50,976 nucleotides of DNA, taken from contig CAMLMV010000047.1 in the NCBI GenBank assembly GCA_946481275.1, positions 1 through 50,976 on the forward strand. Direction: 5' to 3'. Of this stretch, positions 34,458 to 42,020 are shown in pieces. A program made the position numbers and the translations under genes. The first letter of the stretch is position 1, and each line of letters opens with the position of its first letter. This stretch comes from an uncultured Massilia sp. (lineage in GTDB: Bacteria; Pseudomonadota; Gammaproteobacteria; Burkholderiales; Burkholderiaceae). The notes beneath the pieces are model-generated. The model did not search any database. It was not told the origin of the DNA and saw only the letters and a program-made list of their open reading frames with translations.

Positions 34458-35422
34458 CGCCGAAAAGCGTCATCGGCGCGCTGCTCTGGTCGGCCGGACA
34501 CGTCATCAATGCGCTGGCCCTGCTGGCGGCCGGCATGTACGTCCTGTTCTGCGTCGCCTGGCTGCACGCACCGCTGCTGGACGTCCTGCGTCTGACCGTC
34601 ACGATGGTGCTGCCGGTCCTCGGGCTGGCCTGGCTGATCCGCTGGGGCGGCCGGCGCCTGTGGAAACCTGCGCCCGCGCCCTCGCCTGTCAGGCGCGGAT
34701 TGCTGGCCGTGGCCGGCGTCGCCGTGGTCATCGCCTGCGGTTCGCTCGTCCGCACCGGCGTTCGGGACTACCAGTGCAGCGTCGAACGGTCCCGTCACGA
34801 GGCCGGCACGCGGAAGGATGGTGTCGAGCGCGTGTGCGCGACCGATCTCGATCGTTACGACATCTCGTTCCAATCGCTTGCGCGGGCCACCCGCAAGCTG
34901 GCGTTCACGCCGGTCGACCTGACGCACACGCCCTTCGCGCAGTTCGAGAGCCTGGGCGGCCGGGCCGAATCGGTCACCGACGTTCGCTCGCGCCTGTACC
35001 GCGGCTTCCTCATGCCGGATGGGCACCAGGTCACCCTGTTCGAACACGACATGTCCGCCGACGGCAGCCGCAGCTGGCGCGATCCGAAAGACGAGCCGGA
35101 ACGCATCAACGGCCTGCCGGCCAGGCTCGTCATCATGGAAGCCTCGTCGGGCAATGCGGTCTCGGTGCTGTCCTGGTTCGAAGGCCGGCGCGGCTACCAG
35201 CTGTGGATCGATGCCAACGTCGTGCGCGTCCCGTTGCGCGACCGGTTGTTCGCGCTGGCGGCATCGCTGCCGCGCGCCGTGCCGGCATGCCCCAACGAGC
35301 CGCCGCGCCCACCGCTGGGTTTCGATGCGAACGGCAATCCTGTCGAGGAGCCGATGCCCCAGGTACTGACGAAGGCGCAGATGGATGCAATGATGGACCG
35401 GAGCAAGCGGCCTTGTAAATAA
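34454..35422 (+). CDS. Unrecognised membrane-anchored protein
   Basis: This is a 322-residue protein I do not recognise. Three hydrophobic helices (about 10-35, 40-65 and 80-98) are followed by a roughly 220-residue extracytoplasmic part. That part contains Cys residues (YQCSVERS, ERVCATDLD, VPACPNEPPRPP) and a charged C-terminus. Its start overlaps the YceI stop (ATGA), so it belongs to the same unit. The position suggests an envelope role. Confidence 0.7.
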   Translation: MTPKSVIGALLWSAGHVINALALLAAGMYVLFCVAWLHAPLLDVLRLTVTMVLPVLGLAWLIRWGGRRLWKPAPAPSPVRRGLLAVAGVAVVIACGSLVRTGVRDYQCSVERSRHEAGTRKDGVERVCATDLDRYDISFQSLARATRKLAFTPVDLTHTPFAQFESLGGRAESVTDVRSRLYRGFLMPDGHQVTLFEHDMSADGSRSWRDPKDEPERINGLPARLVIMEASSGNAVSVLSWFEGRRGYQLWIDANVVRVPLRDRLFALAASLPRAVPACPNEPPRPPLGFDANGNPVEEPMPQVLTKAQMDAMMDRSKRPCK

Positions 35423-35443
35423 CCTCAAACTCGATTCGACAAT

Positions 35444-35749
35444 ATGCCTTCCCCGATACAAGACGACATCGCCCAGTCAATCCTGGCAAAGGAAAAACGC
35501 AAAGCGGACGCCAAGGCCGTGCTGAATCGGCCGGACTCGATCGTTCCGACGTTTCTTGTCACCATGCTGTTTGTTGGCCTGGGTGTGTATCTGCAGAGCA
35601 GCGACAGGTTCGAAGCGCCGGCATGGGTCGTCATACTGCTGATCGCGAGCGTGAGTTCTTCGTTCGCGAATGCGATGGAGCTGTGGAAGACGCGCCGCCG
35701 GCTCGATGCCATGATTCTTCTGCAAGACCAGCAGGCGTCCGACCGTTAG
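35444..35749 (+). CDS. Unrecognised small membrane protein
   Basis: This 101-residue protein has a charged N-terminus (ILAKEKRKADAKAV), two hydrophobic helices (about 33-50 and 60-76) and a basic C-terminal tail. No family is recognised. It follows the upstream membrane protein by 21 bases and faces the imuB gene convergently, with 15 bases between the stops. Confidence 0.6.
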   Translation: MPSPIQDDIAQSILAKEKRKADAKAVLNRPDSIVPTFLVTMLFVGLGVYLQSSDRFEAPAWVVILLIASVSSSFANAMELWKTRRRLDAMILLQDQQASDR

Positions 35750-35764
35750 CATCACGTTCGTCCG

Positions 35765-37252
35765 TCACCCGAACAACCCGTGCAAGAACCACTTCGGCCC
35801 ATCCTCGCCCATGCCGATCCGCTCCCGGTACACCCAGTACAGCGTGTGATCCAGCCCTTCGGCAATGAAGTAGTCGCGCGTTTCCGGCCCCTCCCACCAG
35901 CCGGCCTCGATGCGCTCCGGATTCGACGCCATCCGCAACGGTGAGCCATAGAACGGCCGGTGATCGCGCATCAGGAGCGCGATCGGCCGCGCCAGCAGCC
36001 ACGTGGGACGCGGCAGGCTCAGGACGTCGGGCGGCAGTTGCGCGTTGCGCGCCTTGTCGCTGACCTTCTGCTGCACCGGCACCCAGACGTTGGCCTGTTC
36101 CGGGCGGTAGTCGGCCAGCGGCAGCGGTTGCAGGACGTTTTCCGCGCCCAGGCGCGCGGCCAGCAGTTCCAGCATGCGCATGCGGTCGTCCTCGCTGCCG
36201 CCCGGTTCGGGGAACAGCGATGCGTTCGGCGGCGCCATCGGCCGCACCTGCAGCGCTTCCAGCGCGAGGCCGATCACGGGCGCCTCCAGCGTCAGCCGGC
36301 CCAGGCGCTCCTTCAGCAGGCGGATCAGGTGCTCGTCGCGCCACGTCGGTTCGGCCAGCACGATCTCGATGCTCGTCGGCGGGCGTGCAACCCGGCCGCG
36401 TTCATGCTCCAGCTGCAGCGTGATGCGCTCCACCGCCAGCTGGCGCGCGCACAGCCACCCCGTCAGCTGCAGCAGCAGGCATTGCGCGCCCGCCAGCAGC
36501 AGGTCGGCGTCGTCGATGCGGTCGTACAGTTCCAGGCGCGCGCGGAAGGTTTCCGGCGGTGCGATCCACTCGTACAGTTCTGGCACGAGGCCGTAGGCGG
36601 CGTCGAGCAGGTCGAGCAGCTCGCGCCCGCAGCGCCGCTGCAGGCCGGGGCGCGGCAGGCGGCGCAGGTCGCCCAGCGTGTGGCAGCCGATGCCGTCGAA
36701 CCAGGCCGCGTACGGCCACGCCGGCGGCATCAGGAGCACGGCCAGCCGGTCGAGCCGGCGCAAGAGCGCTTCCATGCGCACGGCGCGGCGCGCGTGTACA
36801 TGGGAAGATGAGCGCGCCAGCAGCCACGCGCCGCGCGCGGTGGGCGCGCACGCGAGCGAGGCCGTGAAGCCCAGCGCGCGCACGTTGGCATGCACGCGCC
36901 GGCACAGCGCGCGGATGCCGCCGAACAGGCGCAGGCTGGCGCCCACGTCCATCAGCAGGGTCGACTCTTCCCCTTCCGCGACCTGCGGCGTGTACTGCAG
37001 CAGGGCCAGCGCCACGGCCTGGCGCGCGTCCGTCTCCAGGGCCGGCGCGCGCTCGTGGATGCGCGCGTCCGGCAGCAGCATCAGCACGCCGCCGCGGCGC
37101 ATGCCGGTGCGCACGCCCGCGTCCTGCGCGTATTGCGACGCCACCAGCACGCGCTCCTGGTCAAGCACGACGCTACCGGTGTCAGTGGACCAGCTCGGTG
37201 TAAACACCTCGAGCGGTAACCGGGGCAGGTGCAGTGCGATCCACAGGCGCAT
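35765..37252 (-). CDS. imuB: ImuB, Y-family polymerase-like mutagenesis protein
   Basis: This 495-residue protein has the MLWIALHLPRLPLEVF-type start (here MRLWIALHLPRLPLEVF) of ImuB. It is related to DinB/UmuC but is thought to have lost polymerase activity and to act as the hub that joins ImuA, DnaE2 and the beta clamp. Consistent with this, the active-site Asp-Glu pair of true Y-family enzymes is not evident. The segment NASLFPEPGG is a likely clamp-binding motif. The upstream imuA gene is truncated, so SOS control of imuB may be lost. Confidence 0.92.
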   Translation of the reverse strand: MRLWIALHLPRLPLEVFTPSWSTDTGSVVLDQERVLVASQYAQDAGVRTGMRRGGVLMLLPDARIHERAPALETDARQAVALALLQYTPQVAEGEESTLLMDVGASLRLFGGIRALCRRVHANVRALGFTASLACAPTARGAWLLARSSSHVHARRAVRMEALLRRLDRLAVLLMPPAWPYAAWFDGIGCHTLGDLRRLPRPGLQRRCGRELLDLLDAAYGLVPELYEWIAPPETFRARLELYDRIDDADLLLAGAQCLLLQLTGWLCARQLAVERITLQLEHERGRVARPPTSIEIVLAEPTWRDEHLIRLLKERLGRLTLEAPVIGLALEALQVRPMAPPNASLFPEPGGSEDDRMRMLELLAARLGAENVLQPLPLADYRPEQANVWVPVQQKVSDKARNAQLPPDVLSLPRPTWLLARPIALLMRDHRPFYGSPLRMASNPERIEAGWWEGPETRDYFIAEGLDHTLYWVYRERIGMGEDGPKWFLHGLFG

Positions 37253-37540
37253 GGCGATTGGGCAGATGATTGGGCAAATAAGAGGTCAAGGGAAGGAACA
37301 GGGTCGCGTCGCGTTGCGGCCCCCGGCGTTTCACGAAACCGATCCCGATACCGCCCGCCTGCGGCCGCAGGGACAGGCGCAACGGCGCCGGCGAGGCGTC
37401 CTGCCCGGCCGCCAGCGGCCGCATCATGAAGAACAGGGTTTCCCCCGCCTGCGCGGCCAGGTGCAGGCGGCGCAGATTGTCGGCGCGGATGTTGTTCTGC
37501 CAAAACAGCAGCGCGCCGCAACTGCCGCTGCGCAGCACCT
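37182..37540 (-). pseudogene. imuA: ImuA, C-terminal part only (cut by the island boundary)
   Basis: Only the last about 119 residues of this RecA-like mutagenesis protein remain. They begin LRSGSCGALLFWQNNIRADNLRRL and continue through GGIGIGFVKRRGPQRDATLFLPL, which is clear ImuA sequence. The normal protein is about 230-290 residues and starts well upstream. In this frame a TAG stands directly before codon GTG at 37538, and the preceding DNA is unrelated and AT-rich. The missing 5' half should lie beyond the island. The 3' end overlaps imuB by 71 bases. Confidence 0.85.
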
Positions 37541-37952
37541 ACACCCAAGTTAATGACAAATGGACAGATCAAATGTCAATAAAATCAAGGACTTCCGCAT
37601 TTGACTTCTGTCCATCGTCACAGGATATCAATGGACAAACTTTGTCGCTCTTGTCCATATGGAGACATAGTATGTTCGTCGGAATTGGCCAATCGCGATG
37701 AGCCGTCGATAGTAGCTGCTCGAGATAAGAATAAAGTGCGTTCAGCTACATGTCTGTATTGACTACAATCGCACCATTTCTCGTATGCCTAAACAGAAAA
37801 GTATGTGTATAGCGGGTCGCCACACATAACTCACTTCGGCTGTCTTCCTCTATAAGAAAATAGTCTGTCACAGCTGAATAGCTACCGCCATGCTAATCTC
37901 CGAATACCAATACTGAAATATCATGCCGACTCATATGATTTCTTCAGAATCT
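37541..37952. mobile_element. Island end: repeat-bearing AT-rich DNA without genes
   Basis: This stretch holds no supportable gene. Base composition drops sharply at its left edge, where imuA is interrupted. Four heptamers occur in about 100 bases: ATGGACA at 37560-37566, its complement TGTCCAT at 37609-37615, ATGGACA at 37631-37637 and TGTCCAT at 37652-37658. Nearby TGACAAAT (37554), AATGTCAATA (37572) and ATTTGAC (37599) resemble the TGACAAAT/TGTCATTA units at ends of Tn5053/Tn7-related elements. It is probably one end of such an element. The exact first base is not fixed and no transposase gene is in the window. Confidence 0.5.
37560..37658. repeat. Four ATGGACA heptamers in alternating orientation
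   Basis: Copies begin at 37560 (+), 37609 (-), 37631 (+) and 37652 (-), each followed in its own direction by A or G. The spacings of 49, 22 and 21 bases are about two turns of the helix for the last three. This is the arrangement expected for multiple binding sites of a DDE transposase at a transposon end. Confidence 0.6.
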
Positions 37953-39212
37953 TTACCAATAAAGCTGAGCCACTACACCATCCACCAGATCATCGTAACT
38001 GATTATGTTTATTCCTGAATACTCTGATAGTAACAGCCTTACCTCCGAAGTATTTATATCGAGACGCCTGCCTATTACAAGGGTAACTGTTGGCATTTCA
38101 ACTATTAATCCATATTTTTCCTTCATATCCACTCGATGTCTCGGGTCGGAAAAATGTCTTCGATAAGCGCTTGCTTGTGCCAAGTATGTGCTGAACCAGC
38201 TCGCAAAATGCCTTCTGTTTTTCGGCCCCACAACCATCGGCTTCGTTATGCGAGGCAACTTAAATTCCACGATATCGCATACGCCATTAGTTTTCTCAAC
38301 AAAGAAATCTGGTCGAACTGCCTGAGCGGACTGATCGAACTTCAAGCAATTCAATTCAGGATAGATATCTCTTGCACCAAAATGCATAGTTAATATGAAC
38401 TTGTGCTTATCCTTTCGCAAGAACTGAGTAATCGCCGTTTCTTTTGTAGACGCATATCCCCAAAGCTCGACGAATCGATTAATAGCATGGAATTTCACCT
38501 GATGGTAAGAGGTTGGGATAAAAAACTTTTTCAAGCCCGCATTATGCGCCGCCTGCCCAATCACAGAAGGACTGCCCAAGACTGCATTAATCTGTCCCTG
38601 CGAATCGAAACCAATTTGATACGGAATAACCTCCAGCCATTTTATGTGATGACTAGAAACGCCCTTCCCCGTAATTTTCTTAAATATAAATACGTTTTGG
38701 AAGTTAAATGACTTATTTCTAGGTATCGCGCACTCAGTGAAGCCAAAAATTATTCCTGTCGTATTGAGGGCTTCAATCCGCCACCCCAATTCGAGAAGAT
38801 CAGCCAGGGTAGATTCTGAAAACAAGAACCCGCGCCCACTCATTGCGCCAGAAATCATAAACAGAGAGACCTCTGCCATTAAATCATTCTCTCCAGCCGA
38901 TTTTTTCAAATCCAATCCGGAAACGGCGCTAAAAACATATGTTTTTTCACATTCGGAAAAAAATACTCGGTGAACAAACTCCGGCCTCAAGGGTTCGCTT
39001 AAAGATTTTTCACGTCCCTGCCCCTCAAAAGATATTGCAATGTGTTGATCAAACCAATATAACACTATTGTTTTTGGATTAATCAGAAACCCTGGAACGT
39101 TCTCAAAGAACGTTTTGTCTTGCGCCGCTAAATCCCTGATTCGGTCGATGTATAAGCTGGAAATAATATTTTCCATACTGACACGAGCAACCTGGCTAAG
39201 TCTTTTATTCAT
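37953..39212 (-). CDS. Shedu-like anti-phage nuclease (DUF4263/SduA family)
   Basis: This 419-residue single-gene defence candidate has an N-terminal half of about 250 residues with no recognised family, as is common in Shedu. The C-terminal PD-(D/E)xK domain has Asp302 (RPDFFV), then Glu317-x-Lys319 (VEFKLP), a following QASAY (Gln347, Tyr350), a late VIGRRLD strand and a final INIISYDDLVDGVV. This is the DUF4263 pattern. The DNA is AT-rich compared with the core genome. It stands alone on the minus strand with 412 empty bases downstream and 579 upstream. Confidence 0.78.
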   Translation of the reverse strand: MNKRLSQVARVSMENIISSLYIDRIRDLAAQDKTFFENVPGFLINPKTIVLYWFDQHIAISFEGQGREKSLSEPLRPEFVHRVFFSECEKTYVFSAVSGLDLKKSAGENDLMAEVSLFMISGAMSGRGFLFSESTLADLLELGWRIEALNTTGIIFGFTECAIPRNKSFNFQNVFIFKKITGKGVSSHHIKWLEVIPYQIGFDSQGQINAVLGSPSVIGQAAHNAGLKKFFIPTSYHQVKFHAINRFVELWGYASTKETAITQFLRKDKHKFILTMHFGARDIYPELNCLKFDQSAQAVRPDFFVEKTNGVCDIVEFKLPRITKPMVVGPKNRRHFASWFSTYLAQASAYRRHFSDPRHRVDMKEKYGLIVEMPTVTLVIGRRLDINTSEVRLLLSEYSGINIISYDDLVDGVVAQLYW

Positions 39213-39791
39213 ATTTAAAACACATCATCGATGCATCAAAAAGGAGTTTTACTTCGGCTGTATTGCAGTTTATGATCACAATTGCGCGCGGAAAGCCCCA
39301 GTCGCAGTCGGTTACGTGATCTCCGCCATTTTGTGCCTTCGAATGATGACTTTTGTGTGCACGCAACTTGCGATTGAAGACGACGCCACAGCGAAAACCG
39401 ATTGTCTGCCCATAGTTATAAAGCAGCGTATGGTATGGTCCTGAGAGATCGCTCCTGAGCTAAGTTTGTACTTGATGGGCCGCGGGACGAGATAGGCCTG
39501 CTGCAGTTTCGAGTCGATGGCTATGCACACTTTGCGCGGCAAGTCTATGCTCGACACAAGCGCGATGGTTTCGACCAGGTCTGATTAAACCTTGCAGAGG
39601 TGCCGTCAGAAATCGTGCTCTCGCGGTAGCAGCTGTGGCAGCCATGACGAATCCAGCCACGAAGCCAATGATTCTTCCAGAGTCCGGTGCCATTGAAGTA
39701 CAGCAGTTAGGCATTCCAAATGGGTGCGGAGGGCTTATCCAGGTAGAATAAGCCAGTCGGCTACCATGATTAGGTCATCGTTAAGAATAGT
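39213..39791. other. Gene-free stretch with a GC-richer, decayed-looking centre
   Basis: No intact gene is visible. The section from about 39440 to 39720 is clearly richer in G and C than the DNA on either side. On the plus strand it reads as protein-like sequence (KFVLDGPRDEIGLLQFRVDG, then YAHFARQVYARHKRDGFDQV) that ends in a stop, resumes briefly and stops again. I cannot name a family. It may be the remains of another gene or insertion sequence between Shedu and the next gene. Confidence 0.4.
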
Positions 39792-40685
39792 TCAACCTTG
39801 TCTAGCAACTTTTGGTGGAAGTCGTCGAGGCTTCACGTAAGAGTGTTTGAGCCTGTAGTTTTCCCAAATAAAATTCAAAAGCCGGCGGCAGCTTACACTA
39901 TGTCCATGCGGAAAGAACACATTAGCGTATCGGTCAAACTTTTTTTGTGTAGCTCTATTAAATGATTTTGCGGCCCAAAAAACAGCACGACGCTTTTTCC
40001 TTTTCAACCTATCATAGTTAACAATGCTGAGGCCAGCTTCGATACGCTTGTCGCGATTTTCGCCCACAAAGTTTTGTCGGAAGATGCGGCCTAATACACC
40101 AAAGAAGAAACGTTCGGAGTTATATTGCTTAAATTCTCTTCCCACTCTATCCATCGCAGCGTTCAGATCACCGCTTGCGAACAACTCTTTGTAGAAAGCA
40201 AGCATATTTCTTTTTATTTGCTCAACCTCAAGGAGCTCTTGACTTCCCATCAAAAAGAAAAACGGAGTTGCCTTTTTTATATCAAGCGGCTTTAGAGCAT
40301 AAAACCCGTTGCATGTACTCATTACAACCCCCAAGTTTCCTTGAGCGAAATCGTTTATTGCCCGCAAATACTCCATCATTTCCGACCAGCGCATTTGATC
40401 ATTCGGAAAAGCAATTACTTCCTTACTTCCATGAGCTTCAAAATGCAAAATTGGGAGCATTCCTTCGTGTACACATCGAAACGCTACTCTTTCCAAAAAC
40501 TCACGACATTCACTCGAAGAAGAAACTTTGTGTCGCTCAATAGTCGGCAGATTAATCGAGTGCTGCAGATCGAGCAACTCATTTCGAAGCCAAATGCCTG
40601 ACTGACTTTCGGACGACTCCAGGCCGTCTATAATTATCAAAGCATTGTTTCTAAAACTAGCTCTAGAAATAAATACGTCACTCAT
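39792..40685 (-). CDS. Caspase/CHAT-like protein next to Gabija
   Basis: This is a 297-residue protein. Its first half alternates strands and helices and contains ILHFEAHGS (His85), then 40 residues on VVMSTCNGFYALKP (Cys125). A His after a hydrophobic strand ending in G, followed by a strand ending S-x-C, is the catalytic-dyad layout of CHAT and other caspase-like proteases. The second half is Lys/Arg-rich (RLKRKKRRAVFWAAKSF, KKFDRYANVFF) and may bind nucleic acid or a partner. Its start is 246 bases downstream of the GajB stop on the same strand. No TPR repeats are fused. The family call is inference from motifs. Confidence 0.6.
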   Translation of the reverse strand: MSDVFISRASFRNNALIIIDGLESSESQSGIWLRNELLDLQHSINLPTIERHKVSSSSECREFLERVAFRCVHEGMLPILHFEAHGSKEVIAFPNDQMRWSEMMEYLRAINDFAQGNLGVVMSTCNGFYALKPLDIKKATPFFFLMGSQELLEVEQIKRNMLAFYKELFASGDLNAAMDRVGREFKQYNSERFFFGVLGRIFRQNFVGENRDKRIEAGLSIVNYDRLKRKKRRAVFWAAKSFNRATQKKFDRYANVFFPHGHSVSCRRLLNFIWENYRLKHSYVKPRRLPPKVARQG

Positions 40686-40931
40686 TAATCGTCAAAAAAA
40701 TTAATAAAAATGTAAATAGGTTTACGCCGCTACTGTTTCTGAAAACTATGCGTGACAGGGACTGCTTTAGACATCGTCTGTCTTCTATCATGACATTCCG
40801 TGCTGCAACCCGACGCGAGCCATTGATCATCTATACGTCGCACCTTTGTACGAACTTTACAGTCGAGAGATAGTCGTCCACAACTGCGCACATATCGTGA
40901 AGTGTCGCCGAGCCCCATTGACCAAGAAACA

Positions 40932-42020
40932 TCATCTGCTCCTTGATGCGACTATGTTTTCAGACCTCACTGGATGACGCATAGAACGAGGCAACTTGAA
41001 TTTCCCGAACAACGTGTCAGGCACAACGTAGAGATTTCCTCGCGCTCGAGACAATGCTACATACAGTTTGTTTCTTGTGGTCGCGCTGGCGTTACTAAGT
41101 TCGCCCGCATTGAAATGCTTCCAAGTAGTGTTGTGCAGCACGACGCAAACGTTATTATAGTGATCCAGTCCCTTCGACGCTCCCCAGTTTTGGGAATAAC
41201 ACGCATAACGCTCATGCTCCTGATAAAACAGCTTGACCGTTGTCGGTGAGGCATGAAGCGCTTGCGCTTGTGTCGCATCACGTATGACAAAAACGTCAGT
41301 TGCACGCTCGACCGCCGGATAAATATCGATCCCAATGTGTTCGCGGATAAATGAACAAACCGTCGTGCTGCACCGGTGACTGGCAACAAGCGAAGTAAGG
41401 TCTACTGATAGACCAGCCTTTGCAAACCGACTCCTGTAGCGCTCATAACTGTCATGCAGCCTCGCGTTTACATTACCGTCGAAGCTCGTCGAATAAGTGT
41501 GCTGGTAAAAGTCGCCAACTAGCAGAACGCCAACGTTAGAGCTCACGAGATGAATTAACAAATCGAAGTCGTGCCCACCAAAATCTTGAACCTCGTCTAT
41601 ACAGATTTGATCAAAATATCGTTCAAGTCGGTTTTGCAGCTCAGGGATACATCCCATGGCATCGAGTACCTTCGCCATGCGCGCATGATAGACCCGACTC
41701 GCGTTGTCGACATACCGCGCTCGACTCGACAGTGGCCTGCTAGATGAGTAGGCTGATGGAGATTCGAATGAAATTCCCTTCGTTTTCAACCTTTCCTGTA
41801 GCAGCGGTCGATAGGCAAACGAATTAAGGAAAGTAAAATACGTCGTGACAGTAACGTTTTCGGGAAAATAGCCAAACTTATCGATAATTCGACGTCGAAG
41901 CTCGGCTTCGTTATTATCAGTGTACGTGATTAGTAAAACACGTTTCTGTAGATCAAGCTCGCTTATTAGGCGCCTTGTCTTGCCCGATCCAGCCACGGCA
42001 AATATTACGCTCTTATCCAA
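40932..42020 (-). CDS. gajB: GajB-like UvrD/Rep helicase (Gabija system)
   Basis: This is a 362-residue superfamily 1 helicase-like ATPase. It has Walker A FAVAGSGKTR at about 8-16, motif II QICIDEVQDFGG at about 139-150, motif III-like VLLVGDFYQHTY, and a motif VI region NKLYVALSRARGNLYVV near the C-terminus. It overlaps the gajA-type gene by 16 bases. GajB senses free DNA ends or nucleotides in Gabija and drives the GajA nuclease. At 362 residues it is clearly shorter than the roughly 490-residue prototype and looks like a minimal core with no accessory insertions. Confidence 0.82.
   Translation of the reverse strand: MDKSVIFAVAGSGKTRRLISELDLQKRVLLITYTDNNEAELRRRIIDKFGYFPENVTVTTYFTFLNSFAYRPLLQERLKTKGISFESPSAYSSSRPLSSRARYVDNASRVYHARMAKVLDAMGCIPELQNRLERYFDQICIDEVQDFGGHDFDLLIHLVSSNVGVLLVGDFYQHTYSTSFDGNVNARLHDSYERYRSRFAKAGLSVDLTSLVASHRCSTTVCSFIREHIGIDIYPAVERATDVFVIRDATQAQALHASPTTVKLFYQEHERYACYSQNWGASKGLDHYNNVCVVLHNTTWKHFNAGELSNASATTRNKLYVALSRARGNLYVVPDTLFGKFKLPRSMRHPVRSENIVASRSR

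Noticed and set aside
37081..37572. 163-residue frame starting at 37572 as an alternative imuA start
   Set aside because: It is in a different frame from the recognisable ImuA sequence and begins in island DNA.
37541..37952. CRISPR-like array suggested by the repeated heptamers
   Set aside because: The repeats are only seven bases, alternate in orientation and have unequal spacing; there are no cas genes.
39312..39714. Short minus-strand frames in the gap before the Shedu gene
   Set aside because: They have no recognisable family or ribosome site and overlap one another; treated as decayed or non-coding.
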